Shown: positions 42,514 through 52,835, counted from the stretch's first letter. The stretch: 64,000 bases of DNA from Blastococcus sp. URHD0036 (GCF_000701365.1 NZ_JNIK01000004.1:1-64000); one strand, 5' to 3'. Made by a program: numbers and translations. The notes: generated by a model not told the origin, from the letters alone.

Positions 42514-43731
42514 TCAGGTCAGCGGATCGCGCGCCACCGGGCAGGACATGCACCGAGGACCACCCCGGCCGCTGCCCAGCTCCGCGCCGGCGATCCGCAC
42601 CACCTCGATGCCGGCGGTCTCCAGCGCGGCGTTGGTCACCGTGTTGCGCTCGTAGGCCACGGCCAGCCGGGGAGCCAGCGCGAGGGTGTTGTTGCCGTCG
42701 TCCCACTGCTCGCGTTCGGCGGTCACCGGGTCCAGCCCCGTGTCGATCACCCGCAGCCGGTCGATGCCCATCGCGGCGGCCGCCGCAGGCAGGAACGGCT
42801 CGGGCCCGCGGACGACGAGGTCGGTGGTGTCCGCGTCGTCCGGGGCCTCGTCCGCGGTCACGGTCCAGGCGACCAGCGAGCCGGCCACCGCCGGATAGAC
42901 GACCATCGCGTCGACGTCGACCATCGTCGCGACGGTGTCCAGGTGCATGGTGGCCCGCTGCTGCGCGATCGGGACGACGAGCACGGTGTGCGCCAGCCCG
43001 CGCGCGAACACCCGCCGGGCCAGCCGCTCGGCACCGCCGGCGGTCGTCCGCTCGCCGACGCCGACCGCCACCACGCCCGGGGCCAGCAGCAGCACGTCGC
43101 CCCCTTCGAGGTGCTCCAGCGAGGGGTCGTACAGCTGCCGCGTGCCGGCGAAGCGCGGGTGGTGGGCGTAGAGGGCGCCGGTGATCGTGGTCTCCCGCCG
43201 GCGGGCGGGCATCGCCAGCGAGGTCACCGCGACCTGGCCGCCGACCCAGACCGAGGAGTCGCGGGTGAACAGCAGGTTCGGCAGCGGCGGGACGACGAAG
43301 TCGCCGCGCCCCATCAGCTCCCACCCCAGCCCGCGGGCGCCGGGCAGCTCGTCGTGGGCGAGGCCGGCGATCAGCGTCGAGGCGAGGTCCGCCGCCGGCA
43401 GGTCGGCCAGGTGCTGCGCGGCGGTGCGCCGCAGGGTGGCGCCCAGCCGCGGGTCGTCGACGGCGGCGTCGACCAGTTCGGCGCGGGCGGCGGGCACCTC
43501 GAGCACCTCGGCCAGCAGCCGGTCCACGTAGAGCACCTCCACCCCGCGGGCGGTGAGCTCGGCGGCGAACGCGTCGTGCTCCTCCTGCGCGCGCGCCACC
43601 CACGGGAGGCCGTCGAACAGCAGCTGGTCGTTGTTGCGCGGGGTGAGCCGCCGCAGCTCGGCGCCGGGCCGGTGCAGCAGGACGGTGCGCAGCGGGCCGA
43701 CCTCGCTGGTCACGCCGAGGGGAGCGGTCAC
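42514..43731 (-). CDS. arcA: arginine deiminase
   Basis: A 405-residue amidinotransferase-fold enzyme, arginine to citrulline plus ammonia. Catalytic blocks are [23 protein letters not shown], the histidine of [19 protein letters not shown] and the nucleophilic cysteine of [14 protein letters not shown] near the C-terminus. The GTG start has no strong ribosome site. No arcB, arcC or arcD is nearby, so this is not a full ADI operon. Confidence 0.95.
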   Translation of the reverse strand: MTAPLGVTSEVGPLRTVLLHRPGAELRRLTPRNNDQLLFDGLPWVARAQEEHDAFAAELTARGVEVLYVDRLLAEVLEVPAARAELVDAAVDDPRLGATLRRTAAQHLADLPAADLASTLIAGLAHDELPGARGLGWELMGRGDFVVPPLPNLLFTRDSSVWVGGQVAVTSLAMPARRRETTITGALYAHHPRFAGTRQLYDPSLEHLEGGDVLLLAPGVVAVGVGERTTAGGAERLARRVFARGLAHTVLVVPIAQQRATMHLDTVATMVDVDAMVVYPAVAGSLVAWTVTADEAPDDADTTDLVVRGPEPFLPAAAAAMGIDRLRVIDTGLDPVTAEREQWDDGNNTLALAPRLAVAYERNTVTNAALETAGIEVVRIAGAELGSGRGGPRCMSCPVARDPLT

Positions 43732-43823
43732 CGGCCGAGGCTGGCACAGCTGCGGGGATCCGCGCTCGGTAGCGTCGTCCGCCCGGGGGACGACGCGGTC
43801 CCCCAGAGGCGGAGGTGTGGCGC

Positions 43824-44591
43824 GTGGACCTGTTCGACCTGACCGGGAAGGTCGCCGTCGTCACCGGCGGCACCCGCGGCATCGGCCTGATGATGGCCCG
43901 CGGGCTGCTGCAGGCCGGGGCGTCGGTCTACATCAGCTCCCGCAAGGCCGAGGCCGGCGAGGAGGCGGTCGCCGAGCTCTCGGAGCACGGGCGAGTGGTC
44001 TCGATCCCGGCCGACGTCTCCATCGAGGCCGAGTGCGTGCGCCTGGCCGAGGAGGTGGGCCGGCGCGAGGAGCGGCTGCACGTTCTGGTCAACAACGCGG
44101 GCGCCACGTGGGGCGCGCCGTTCGAGGAGTTCCCCGCCTCGGCCTGGGACAAGGTGCTCGACCTCAACCTCAAGGCGCCGTTCTTCCTGACCCGCGCCTT
44201 CACGCCGCTGCTCGAGGCGGCGGCGACTCCCGACGACCCGGCCCGGGTGGTGAACGTGGGCAGCATCGACGGCCTGCACGCGCCGGCGCTGCCGACGTAC
44301 TCGTACTCGGCGAGCAAGGCCGGGGTGCACCACCTCACCCGGGTGCTGGCCAAGGAGCTCGGCCCGCGCGGGATCACGGTCAACGCCGTCGCCCCGGGCC
44401 CGTTCGAGTCGAAGATGATGGCCGCCACCCTGGCCGCGCACGGCGAGGAGATCGCCGCGTCGGCCCCGCTGAAGCGGATCGGCCGGCCCGACGACATGGC
44501 CGGCGTCGTCGTCTACCTGTCCAGCCGGGCCGGCGCCTACGTCACCGGCGCGGTCATCCCCGTGGACGGCGGCCGGGCGACGACGCTCTAG
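43824..44591 (+). CDS. short-chain dehydrogenase/reductase
   Basis: A 255-residue SDR. The NAD(P) motif is [18 protein letters not shown] follows, and the catalytic Ser-Tyr-Lys set is in [24 protein letters not shown]. Sequence style resembles 3-oxoacyl-ACP reductase-like or RhlG-type enzymes; the basic R43-like residue of [10 protein letters not shown] suggests NADPH. GTG 43824 has GGAGG eight nt upstream; GTG 43815 lies too close to it. Its stop shares CTAG with the stop of the facing regulator gene. Confidence 0.93.
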   Translation: MDLFDLTGKVAVVTGGTRGIGLMMARGLLQAGASVYISSRKAEAGEEAVAELSEHGRVVSIPADVSIEAECVRLAEEVGRREERLHVLVNNAGATWGAPFEEFPASAWDKVLDLNLKAPFFLTRAFTPLLEAAATPDDPARVVNVGSIDGLHAPALPTYSYSASKAGVHHLTRVLAKELGPRGITVNAVAPGPFESKMMAATLAAHGEEIAASAPLKRIGRPDDMAGVVVYLSSRAGAYVTGAVIPVDGGRATTL

Positions 44592-47500
44592 GCGGTCTCG
44601 GCGGCGGGAGGACGGCGGCGCGGGGGACGCCGGGCCGCGGTCTCCGGGACCCGCGCCAGGTGCGCTTCGGCGAGCGCGACCTGGTGCGGGGAGCCCACCG
44701 CCTGGCCCTGCCGCCGCGCCGCCTGCCACCACTCGCGGGCGGCCACCGTGTCGCCGCGGTTCTCCGCGACCCGGCCGAGCAGCTCGTCGTAGGAGCCGAG
44801 GCTGAACGACGGCGTCCCGAGCACCGCCTGGCGGCCGCGGAAGGGCAGCAGCTGCACGACCGCCATCTCGATCTCCGGCTCGTCGCCGAGCAACAGCGCG
44901 GTCTCGGCCTCCAGCAGCACCGCGACGTCACTGGCCCAGTCGCGCACCTGCGTGCGCCCCCACCGGCGGCGCAGCCGGCGGGCCTCGTCGAGGTCGCCGG
45001 ACTCCGCCGCGGCCACCACCGCCATGAGCTGCAGGAGCGGGTTGCCCTCGTCGCCGGTCTCGACCAGCAGGTCGATCGCCTCGGGCAGCCGCGCGTCGCC
45101 GCGGCGCAGCGTGAACTGGTGCGCGGCGAACGCGTGCCGGGCGTGCGGGGTGACCCGGCGGTACAGCTCGTAGGCCTCGGTGGTCAGCTCGTCGGCGCGG
45201 GCGGCGTCCCCCCGCAGCCACGCGGCCCCGGCCTGCTGCCAGAGCACGTGCGGCCGCACCTCCGGGCCCGACAGCGAGACCGACAGCCGCCGGGCGGCGT
45301 CGAGGTCGGCCTCGAAGCCGCGCAGGTCGGTGAGGTGCAGCCGGATGGCGGCGCGGTGCAGCCGGGCGAGGAACTCCGTCCGCCGGGGCAGGCCGCGGCC
45401 GGCCAGGGCCAGCGCCTCGTCGGTCGCGGCCAGCCGGAGCTCGGCCGCCCCCGGCCGGCCCCAGACGGCCAGCGAGTAGTTGTTGAGGGCGCGCCCGAGC
45501 AGCCCCGGGTCCCCGGCGCCGCGGGCCAGCTCCACGGCCTGCTCGGCGTACCGCGGTCCGCGCTGCAGGTCCTCGCTGAACGCCAGCTCCACACCCAGGG
45601 TGCCCAGCAGCCGGACGGCCAGGCGGTCGCGGTCGGCGTCCGAGGAGTCCGGCGCGATGTCCTCGCGGTGCTCGAGGAGCTCCTCCAGCAGCGCCACCAT
45701 CTCGTGGTCGACGACGCCGTGCGGCCGCCAGTTCCACAGCGTGGGTGAGCCCCACACCGACGCCGCCTCCAGCAGGCAGCGTCGATCACCCAGCTCCCGG
45801 GCGACGGCGATGGCCTGCGCGATGACCTCCCGGGCCTCGGTCCGCTCACCGCTGCGCAGCAGGTCGTCGCCGAGCGCGGTGAGCAGGTCGTGCCGGAGCC
45901 GCGCCGCACCGGGCTCGGCGGGGTCGAGCAGCGACAGCGCCCGCCGGGTGTGCGCGGCCGCCTCCCCGTGCGCGAGCCGGGTGCGGGCGGCCTCGGCGGC
46001 GGCGGCGGACCAGCGCCGCGCGGGGCCGGGCCCGGCCAGCGGCACGGCCTCGACGAAGTGGTGCGCCAGCCGCTCCACCAGCGTGTCGTCGGCCGCGCTC
46101 GCACCCAGCCGTTGCTCGAGCGCGGCGCCCAGCCGGGCGTGCAGGCGGGCCCGCTGCACCACGCCCAGGTCCCCGGCGAGGACCTCCTGCACCAGCGCGT
46201 GCGCGAACCGCCAGGTCCAGGGGCGGTCGCCCTCGACGACCAGGCCGAGGGCCATCGCCGCGTCCAGCGCGCCCAGCGCCTCCTCGGCCGGGGTGCCCGC
46301 GGCCTCGAGCAGGTCGAGGGAGACCTCGCGGCCGGCCAGCGCGCCCAGCTCGAGGACGGCCCGGGTGTCGGCAGCCAGCCGGGCCAGGCGGGTCCGCAGC
46401 ACGGCCCCCACCGAGGGCGGCACCGGTCCACGGTCGAGCCCCTGCGCGCCGGCCATCCAGCGGGTGAGCTCCACGATGAAGAACGGGTTGCCCGCGGTGC
46501 GGTCGCGCACCGTGGCGGCCAGCGCGGCGTCCCCGCCGGTCCCCAGTTGTGCGGTCAGCAGCGCACCGACCTCCGCCTGGTCCAGGCCCTCCAGCCGCAG
46601 CCGGCTGGCCACGGGTTCCCGGCCCAGCCGGGCCAGGCAGTCGGTGACCGGCGCGGGCAGCTCCTCGCCCACGTCGCGCACGGTGATCAGCAGGAGCAGC
46701 GGCAGCCGGGGCAGGTGCCGGGTCAGCAGGGCGAGCAGCTGCACCGAGGTGGTGTCGGCGCCCTGCAGGTCGTCCAGCACCACGAGCAGCGGCTGCCGGG
46801 TCGCGGCGGCCGACAGGCGGGTGCGCAGGTCCTCGAACAGCCGGAACCGGGCGGCGTCGGGGTCCTCGTCGGCGATGGGGGTCAGCCGCTCCTGGCCCAG
46901 CTCCTCCAGGACCTGCGTCCACGGCCAGAGGGCCGGGGCGCCGGCGTCGTCGGCACACCGGCTCCACGCGACCGCCCAGCCGGCCGACCGGGCCACGTCC
47001 GCCGAGGCCTCCGCCAGCCGCGTCTTGCCGATGCCGGCCTCGCCCCCCACGACGACGACGGCGGGCCGCCCGCCCGCGGCCAGGTCGAGGGACACCCGCA
47101 GCTGCGCCAGCTCGATGGCCCGGCCGACCAGTGCCTCCGCCCCGGGCACCGGCACGGGAGCCGGGGGCGGCGGGGCCTGGACGACGGCGAGGTGGGGCCG
47201 GGGCACCCGCTCGGTCAGCTTCGGGTCCTGGCGCAGCACCGCCCGCTCGAGGTCGCGCAGCTCCGGGCCCGGGTCGATGCCCAGCTCGTCGCGCAGGAGC
47301 TCCGCGCACCGCCGGAGCGCCTCCAGCGCGTCGGCCTGGCGGTCGGCGGCGTAGAGCGCGGTGACCAGCCGGGCCCACAGCCGCTCGCGCAGCGGGTGCT
47401 CGCCGACCAGGCGCTGCAGGTCCGGCACCGCGGCCTCCGGCCGGCCGGAGGCCAGCAGCGCGTCGCAGCGCCGCTCGCGGGCGCGGACCTGCAGCTCGGT

Positions 47501-47977
47501 GAGCCGGAGCCGGTCGGTGGCGGCCGAGGGGTGCTCGCCCAGCTCGGTGAGCGGCTCCCCCCGCCACAGCGCCAGGGCCTGGTCCAGCAGGGCGACCCCA
47601 CGCCCGGGGTCCCCGCCCTCCACCGCCCGGTCGCCCTCCTCGACGAGGTGGGCGAAGCGGAGGCTGTCCAGCTCGTCGACCCCGACCTGCACGAGGTACC
47701 CGGGCGCCCGGGTCAGCAGGACCGACGGCGGCCGGCGCGGGCCGCGGTCGGGCTCCAGCACCCGGCGCAGGTGGGAGACGTAGGCCTGCAGGGTGCCGGT
47801 GACCGTCGGCGGGGGCTCGTCCCCCCACAGCGTGGCGATGATCCGGTCGAGCCCCACTGCCCGGCCGGGCTCGGAGAGCAGCAGGGTCAGGAGGGCCCGG
47901 GGCTTGGCACCGCCGACGTCGACCGGCCGCCCGTCGGGAGCCGTGACCTCGAGCGGGCCGAGGACGCGGTAGTGCAC
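44588..47977 (-). CDS. SARP-type transcriptional regulator with ATPase and TPR domains
   Basis: A 1129-residue regulator of the AfsR/DnrI group. It has an OmpR-like winged helix (about residues 15-95), a bacterial transcriptional activator domain (about 100-245, ending ELGIDPGPELRDLE), a NACHT/AAA-like ATPase with Walker A GGEAGIGKTRL (311-321) and LLVVLDDLQGADT (about 395), and about 500 residues of helical TPR-like repeats. It is divergent from a flavin oxidoreductase gene with three 11-bp direct repeats between, which are its probable binding sites. Confidence 0.93.
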   Translation of the reverse strand: MHYRVLGPLEVTAPDGRPVDVGGAKPRALLTLLLSEPGRAVGLDRIIATLWGDEPPPTVTGTLQAYVSHLRRVLEPDRGPRRPPSVLLTRAPGYLVQVGVDELDSLRFAHLVEEGDRAVEGGDPGRGVALLDQALALWRGEPLTELGEHPSAATDRLRLTELQVRARERRCDALLASGRPEAAVPDLQRLVGEHPLRERLWARLVTALYAADRQADALEALRRCAELLRDELGIDPGPELRDLERAVLRQDPKLTERVPRPHLAVVQAPPPPAPVPVPGAEALVGRAIELAQLRVSLDLAAGGRPAVVVVGGEAGIGKTRLAEASADVARSAGWAVAWSRCADDAGAPALWPWTQVLEELGQERLTPIADEDPDAARFRLFEDLRTRLSAAATRQPLLVVLDDLQGADTTSVQLLALLTRHLPRLPLLLLITVRDVGEELPAPVTDCLARLGREPVASRLRLEGLDQAEVGALLTAQLGTGGDAALAATVRDRTAGNPFFIVELTRWMAGAQGLDRGPVPPSVGAVLRTRLARLAADTRAVLELGALAGREVSLDLLEAAGTPAEEALGALDAAMALGLVVEGDRPWTWRFAHALVQEVLAGDLGVVQRARLHARLGAALEQRLGASAADDTLVERLAHHFVEAVPLAGPGPARRWSAAAAEAARTRLAHGEAAAHTRRALSLLDPAEPGAARLRHDLLTALGDDLLRSGERTEAREVIAQAIAVARELGDRRCLLEAASVWGSPTLWNWRPHGVVDHEMVALLEELLEHREDIAPDSSDADRDRLAVRLLGTLGVELAFSEDLQRGPRYAEQAVELARGAGDPGLLGRALNNYSLAVWGRPGAAELRLAATDEALALAGRGLPRRTEFLARLHRAAIRLHLTDLRGFEADLDAARRLSVSLSGPEVRPHVLWQQAGAAWLRGDAARADELTTEAYELYRRVTPHARHAFAAHQFTLRRGDARLPEAIDLLVETGDEGNPLLQLMAVVAAAESGDLDEARRLRRRWGRTQVRDWASDVAVLLEAETALLLGDEPEIEMAVVQLLPFRGRQAVLGTPSFSLGSYDELLGRVAENRGDTVAAREWWQAARRQGQAVGSPHQVALAEAHLARVPETAARRPPRRRPPAAETA

Positions 47978-48041
47978 GACGGGGGATGCTCCCAGGTGGA
48001 GGCCCCGTGCGGGAGGGGGTCCGGGGCGCTGACCCCTCCAA

Positions 48042-48074
48042 GCGGGGTCCTAGTGGGGTGCTAGCCGGGGACAA
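48042..48074 (+). promoter_or_regulatory. three 11-bp direct repeats, probable SARP operator
   Basis: GCGGGGTCCTA, GTGGGGTGCTA, GCCGGGGACAA in a row with an 11-bp period. SARP regulators bind heptamer direct repeats one helix turn apart, usually next to the -35 region. The site is 74 bp before the flavin oxidoreductase gene and 65 bp from the SARP gene start. Confidence 0.65.
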
Positions 48075-48147
48075 GCGCCCGTCAAGGCGCCCTCGGGAGA
48101 GTCGCCGCCGTCGGAAGCGCGTCCCCATCCTGCCGAGGAACCTCCCC

Positions 48148-49566
48148 ATGAGTCTCACCCAGGACCCCCAGAAGCTGCACCTCGAGCCTGCCGTCCCCCC
48201 CGCCGACGTCGACGACCTGCGCACCCGCGTGCACGGCCCGGTGTACGCCGCCGGGGACGACGGGCTGGGAGCCGAGGTCGCCGCCTGGAACGTCGCCGTC
48301 CGGCACACCCCGGCCGTCGCGGTCGGGGCGACGTGCGCCGCCGACGTCGTCGCCGCGGTGCAGTTCGCCGTGGCGCACGGGCTGCCGGTGGCCGTCCAGG
48401 CCACCGGTCACGGCCCGGTGCGGAACGCGGCCGGGACCGTGCTGATCACGACCCGCCGGATGCAGGGTGTCGCCGTCGACCCGCACCGCCGCACCGCCCG
48501 GGTCCAGGCCGGGGCGAAGTGGGCCGCCGTCCTCGAGGCCGCCGCCGAGCACGGGCTGACCGGGCTGTGCGGCTCGTCCTCCGACGTCGGCGTGGTCGGC
48601 TACACCCTCGGCGGCGGGCAGGGCTCGCTGGGCCGGCGGTTCGGGTTCGCCGCCGACACCGTCACCGCGGTCGAGATCGTCACCGCCGACGGTTCGCTGC
48701 GCCGGGTCGACGCGACCACCGACCCCGAGCTGTTCTGGGCGGTCCGCGGGGGCAAGGGCTCGTTCGGCGTCGTCACCGCCCTGGAGATCGGGCTGGTCCC
48801 GGTGGCGTCGGTGCTCGGCGGCGGTGTCTTCTTCGCCGCCGAGGACGCCGCCGCCGTGCTGCACGCCTACCGGGAGTGGGCGCCCACCCTGCCCGAGGAG
48901 GCCAGCAGCTCGGTCGCCGTCCTCCGCCTCCCGCCGCTGCCCGACCTGCCGCCGCCGTTGCAGGGCCAGACCGTCGTCCACCTGCGCTACGTCTACTGCG
49001 GGGACGACTTCGCCGAGGGCGAGCGGCTCGTGGCGCCGATGCTGGACGCCGGCCGGATCGTGCTCGGCGCGATCGTCCCGCTGCTCCCGACGGAGATGGA
49101 CGCCGTCCACATGGACCCGAAGGACCCCATGCCCGGCTGGGAGAAGGGGATGCTGCTCGCCGAGCTGACCGCGGAGACGGTCGACGCCTTCCTCGCCGCC
49201 GCCGGTCCCCAGGCGCCGGTCCCGCTGGTCATGGCCGAGATCCGTCAGCTGGGCGGGGCGCTCGGCCGGCAGCCCGCCGTCCCGAACGCCGTCGCCGGGC
49301 GGTCCGGTGCGTGGTCGGTGCTCGTGCTGGGTCCGATGGTCCCCGAGCTCGCCGACGTCCTCCCCGCGATCGGCCGGGGGGTCCTGGACGCGCTGCGCCC
49401 CTGGGCCGCGCCCGGCTGCATGGTCAACTTCCTCGGCGACGTCTCCGGTCCGGAGGAGGTGCTCGCCGCGTACGAGCCCGCGGACGCGGTGCGCCTGCGC
49501 GCCGTCAAGCGGGCGGTCGACCCGGCCGACGTCTTCTCGCACGGGCACGCCGTCCGTGCCGGCTGA
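48148..49566 (+). CDS. FAD-dependent oxidoreductase (BBE/PCMH type)
   Basis: A 472-residue flavoprotein of the vanillyl-alcohol-oxidase superfamily, berberine bridge-like branch. The FAD-binding domain shows PVAVQATGHGPVRNAAG, whose histidine may be the covalent flavin site, then GLCGSSSDVGVVGYTLGGG and GGKGSFGVVTALE; the C-terminus (ADVFSHGH) has the weak BBE end. Substrate unknown. The ATG has GAGGAA seven nt upstream. Probably controlled by the divergent SARP regulator. Confidence 0.9.
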   Translation: MSLTQDPQKLHLEPAVPPADVDDLRTRVHGPVYAAGDDGLGAEVAAWNVAVRHTPAVAVGATCAADVVAAVQFAVAHGLPVAVQATGHGPVRNAAGTVLITTRRMQGVAVDPHRRTARVQAGAKWAAVLEAAAEHGLTGLCGSSSDVGVVGYTLGGGQGSLGRRFGFAADTVTAVEIVTADGSLRRVDATTDPELFWAVRGGKGSFGVVTALEIGLVPVASVLGGGVFFAAEDAAAVLHAYREWAPTLPEEASSSVAVLRLPPLPDLPPPLQGQTVVHLRYVYCGDDFAEGERLVAPMLDAGRIVLGAIVPLLPTEMDAVHMDPKDPMPGWEKGMLLAELTAETVDAFLAAAGPQAPVPLVMAEIRQLGGALGRQPAVPNAVAGRSGAWSVLVLGPMVPELADVLPAIGRGVLDALRPWAAPGCMVNFLGDVSGPEEVLAAYEPADAVRLRAVKRAVDPADVFSHGHAVRAG

Positions 49567-49600
49567 GGGGCTGCCCCGGTCGCTGCGCCGCCGGTCGCGG

Positions 49601-51304
49601 CTAGTCCGGCAGGAGCACGCCGGGGTTGCAGATGCCCGTCGGGTCCAGCCGCTGCTTGACCGCGCGGAGCACCTCGACGCCGAGCGGCCCGATCTCCCGT
49701 TCCAGCCAGGGGCGGTGGTCGGCGCCGACGGCGTGGTGGTGGGTGAGCGTGCCGCCGGCGGCCAGCAGGGCGTCGGTGGCCTCCCGCTTGGCGGCCAGCC
49801 ACTGCTGGATCGGCAGGTCGTCGTCCCGGTCGGCGAGCACGGTGACGTAGAGCGAGGCGCCGGTCGGGTAGCCGTGCGAGACGTGGCTCATCACCAGCGG
49901 CGGCCGGCCGTCCCGGCCCAGTGACCGCGCCAGCGCCGAGCGGACGGCGTCGTAGACCACCGGGAGCGCCGTCCACGTCGCGGCCGTCTCGAGGGTCTCG
50001 ACGAGCAGGCCGGAGTCCAGCAGCCGGTCGCGCAGGTAGGGGGCGTCGAACCGGTGCCGGCGCCACGACTCCCCGACCTTCCGGCCCACCCGCACGGCGC
50101 CGCCCTCGCGCAGCGCCGAGGCCGCGGCCCGCCGGCGGGCGCGGACCAGGGTCGGCAGGCCCTCCCAGCCGACGACCAGCAGGCAGCCCTGCCCGTGGCC
50201 CCGGGCCCGCAGCGACCCGCGCAGCACCCGCGCTCCCGTGCCGCCGGCCATGAGCAGGTTGGCGCGGGTCTCGTCGGGGTCGGACAGCCGGACGACGTCG
50301 GGCAGCAGGTCGTGCCGCGCGAGGCGCTGCAGGCCGGCGAGGCCGGCGGCCCAGCTGCGGAAGGACCACCCCTCGTAGGTGGCGGTCCGCGGCTTCGGCC
50401 GCACCCGCAGCCGGAGCTCGGTGATGACGCCGAGCGCACCCTCCGAGCCCAGGGCCAGCCCGAGCAGGTCGGGGCCGGCGGCCGAGGCGGGCGGGTGCCC
50501 GAGCTCCAGGACGCCGGTGGGGGTGGCGAGGGTCAGGCCGGCCACGAGCTCGTCGAAGCGGCCGATCCCGGTGGACGCCTGCCCCGCCGACCGGGTCGCC
50601 GCGTACCCGCCGAGCGTGGCGAACTCCCAGCTCTGCGGCAGGTGGCCGAGGGTCAGGCCGACGCGGGCCAGTGCCTCCTCCAGCGCCGGCCCGCGCATGC
50701 CGGGGCCGACGGTGACCAGCGAGGAGGGGACGTCGAGGTCGCGGACGCTCGCCATGCGGCCGAGGTCCAGCGCCACCGCCGGCCGGTCGTCGGGGTCGAT
50801 GCCCGACAGCCCGCCGACCACGCTGGTGCCACCGCCGAAGGGCACGACGACGACGCCGCGCTCGGCGCACAGGGCCAGCAGTGCCGCGGTCTCGTCGGTG
50901 TCGCCGGGGGAGACGACCGCGTCGGGCGCGTCGGAGACGTCCCCCTCCCGCCGGCGCAGCAGGTCCAGGTAGCTCTTGCCGCCGGTGCGCCGCAGCCGGG
51001 ACTCGCGGTCGGTGGCCACGTTCTCCTCGCCGAGGAGCGCGGCCATCGCCGCCCGGACGTCGCCGGGCAGCCGGCTGGGCGCGATGCGGATCTCCGACAC
51101 CCGGACCGGCGGGGTGGACCGCGGTGTCCAGCCCAGCTCCCGGGACAGGTGCCGGCGGGCCGCGCGGGGGAGGGCGCCGGCGAGGTCGGGGTCGGTGTCG
51201 AGCTCCAGCGAGCCCTCGTCCCCGTCCAGGCCCTCCCGGACCGTCGCCACGCGGGAGCCGCCCGGCCCCCATCCCTGGATCGTCAGTTCCGGCTGCTCGG
51301 GCAC
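49601..51304 (-). CDS. FAD-linked oxidase, AGPS-like
   Basis: A 567-residue flavoprotein resembling alkyldihydroxyacetonephosphate synthase. It has the PP-loop VVVPFGGGTSVVGG, LGHLPQSWEFATLGGYAATRSAGQ, GSEGALGVITE and the active-site triple histidine in LTHHHAVGADHRPWL. Such homologues are often placed next to glpD in actinobacteria, as here; whether they make ether lipids is unclear. The GTG at 51304 gives the family N-terminus; only 16 bp separate it from the divergent glpD start. Confidence 0.88.
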   Translation of the reverse strand: MPEQPELTIQGWGPGGSRVATVREGLDGDEGSLELDTDPDLAGALPRAARRHLSRELGWTPRSTPPVRVSEIRIAPSRLPGDVRAAMAALLGEENVATDRESRLRRTGGKSYLDLLRRREGDVSDAPDAVVSPGDTDETAALLALCAERGVVVVPFGGGTSVVGGLSGIDPDDRPAVALDLGRMASVRDLDVPSSLVTVGPGMRGPALEEALARVGLTLGHLPQSWEFATLGGYAATRSAGQASTGIGRFDELVAGLTLATPTGVLELGHPPASAAGPDLLGLALGSEGALGVITELRLRVRPKPRTATYEGWSFRSWAAGLAGLQRLARHDLLPDVVRLSDPDETRANLLMAGGTGARVLRGSLRARGHGQGCLLVVGWEGLPTLVRARRRAAASALREGGAVRVGRKVGESWRRHRFDAPYLRDRLLDSGLLVETLETAATWTALPVVYDAVRSALARSLGRDGRPPLVMSHVSHGYPTGASLYVTVLADRDDDLPIQQWLAAKREATDALLAAGGTLTHHHAVGADHRPWLEREIGPLGVEVLRAVKQRLDPTGICNPGVLLPD

Positions 51305-51307
51305 GGC

Positions 51308-51320
51308 TACAGTCTGCCGG
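51308..51320 (+). promoter_or_regulatory. leaderless -10 box of glpD
   Basis: TACAGT followed by seven bases and the GTG start. The gap between the divergent genes is only 16 bp, so any -35 region lies inside the AGPS-like gene. Confidence 0.5.
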
Positions 51321-52835
51321 GTGCCGACCGTGCCCGTGCCCGGCGCGCTCACCGCGGATCGCCGGGCCGCTGACCTGCGGTTCCTCGCCGAGGGTGCGGT
51401 CGACGTCCTGGTCGTCGGCGGCGGGGTGACCGGCGCCGGAGTGGCGCTGGACGCCGCCGCGCGCGGGCTCACGGTGGCGCTGCTGGAGCGGGCCGACCTC
51501 GCCTCGGGCACCAGCCGGTGGTCGTCGAAGCTGGTCCACGGCGGGCTGCGCTACCTCGCCCACGGGGAGATCGGCCTGGCCCGGGAGTCCGCCCGCGAGC
51601 GCGCCGTCCTCATGGGGTCCACCGCGCCGCACCTGGTCCGCCCGCTGCCCTTCCTCGTCCCCGACGTCGCCGGGCGGGACGTGACGGCGCTGGCCGAGGC
51701 CGGCGGCCGGCTCGGTGACGCGGTCCGGCTCTCGGTGCCCGGCGGACGGCGGTCGCTGCCCTCGACGGCGCGGGTGTCCGCGGCGGAGGTGTCCCGCGCG
51801 ACGCCGGCGGTGCGGGCGGGGCGCGGCGGCGTCGTGTTCTGGGACGGGCAGCTGGCCGACGACGCCCGTCTCGTCGTCGCGCTCGCCCGGACGGCGGCCG
51901 CCCTCGGCGCGCGGGTGGTCCCCGGCGCGACGGTGACCGGGGTGTCCGGCGGTGGCGTGTCGGTCGTCGCCGACGGCGAGTCCCTGACCGTGCGGGCCGG
52001 GGTCGTGGTCAACGCCGCCGGGGTGTGGGCGCAGCGCCTGGCCCCGGACGTACGGCTGGTGCCGTCGCGCGGGTCGCACCTGGTCGTGCCGGCCGCCCGC
52101 CTCGGGTCGCCGTCGGCCGCGCTGACCGTGCCGCTGCCGGGCTCCCGCTCGCGCTACGTGTTCGCGCTGCCGCAGCCCGGCGGGCTGGTCTACCTCGGGC
52201 TCACCGACGAACCGGTCGAGGGCCCGGTACCCGACGACGACCCGGTGCCCTCGGACGCCGAGGTGGCGCAGCTGCTGGAGACGGTGAACGCCGTGCTCGC
52301 CGAGCCGCTGACCCGCGACGACGTCGTCGGTTCCTACGCCGGGCTGCGGCCGCTGGTGCTGCCCGCCTCGGCCGGGACCGGGCCGGGCGACGCCACCGCC
52401 GACCTCTCCCGCAAGCACCTGCTGTCGTGGGACGGCGACCTGCTCACCGTCGTCGGCGGGAAGCTGACGACCTACCGGGCGATGGCCGAGGAGACCGTCG
52501 ACGCCGTGGTGGCCCGGCTCGGCCGCGGCGCCCGGCGGTCGGTCACCGCGAGGCTGCCGCTGGTCGGCGCCGCGCCCCGGCCCGCGCTGGCCAGGGTGCC
52601 GGCTCCGGACCGGCTGGTCGCGCGGTACGGCACCGAGGCGCCGGGGGTCGCGGCGCTGGGGGAGGAGCCGGTGGTCGAGGGCCGGCCGGAGACGGTGGGG
52701 GAGCTGCGCTTCGCCGTCCGCGCGGAAGGTGCCCGGACGGTCGGGGACCTGCTCGACCGGCGCACCCGGATCGGGCTGGTGCCGGCCGACCGTGCCCGCG
52801 TCGTCGCCGCCGCCGAGGCCGTCCTCGCCGAGTAG
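51321..52835 (+). CDS. glpD: FAD-dependent glycerol-3-phosphate dehydrogenase
   Basis: A 504-residue flavoenzyme oxidising glycerol 3-phosphate to DHAP at the membrane. The dinucleotide loop is VLVVGGGVTGAGVALDAAARG, then LASGTSRWSSKLVHGGLRYL (the GlpD signature), FWDGQLADDARLV, VVNAAGVWAQ and VVGGKLTTYRAMAE. A frame extends upstream but that is antisense to the AGPS-like gene; GTG 51321 fits a -10 box seven nt before. Divergent from the AGPS-like flavoprotein, which would use DHAP derivatives. Confidence 0.94.
   Translation: MPTVPVPGALTADRRAADLRFLAEGAVDVLVVGGGVTGAGVALDAAARGLTVALLERADLASGTSRWSSKLVHGGLRYLAHGEIGLARESARERAVLMGSTAPHLVRPLPFLVPDVAGRDVTALAEAGGRLGDAVRLSVPGGRRSLPSTARVSAAEVSRATPAVRAGRGGVVFWDGQLADDARLVVALARTAAALGARVVPGATVTGVSGGGVSVVADGESLTVRAGVVVNAAGVWAQRLAPDVRLVPSRGSHLVVPAARLGSPSAALTVPLPGSRSRYVFALPQPGGLVYLGLTDEPVEGPVPDDDPVPSDAEVAQLLETVNAVLAEPLTRDDVVGSYAGLRPLVLPASAGTGPGDATADLSRKHLLSWDGDLLTVVGGKLTTYRAMAEETVDAVVARLGRGARRSVTARLPLVGAAPRPALARVPAPDRLVARYGTEAPGVAALGEEPVVEGRPETVGELRFAVRAEGARTVGDLLDRRTRIGLVPADRARVVAAAEAVLAE

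Noticed and set aside
42514-43731. A complete arginine deiminase pathway operon
   Set aside because: Only arcA is present; neighbours are an SDR and a surface protein, with no carbamoyltransferase, kinase or antiporter.
45890-48064. A 724-codon open frame antisense to the SARP regulator
   Set aside because: Low-complexity Gln/Arg/Gly/Pro product with no domain; the opposite strand encodes a full regulator with clear motifs.
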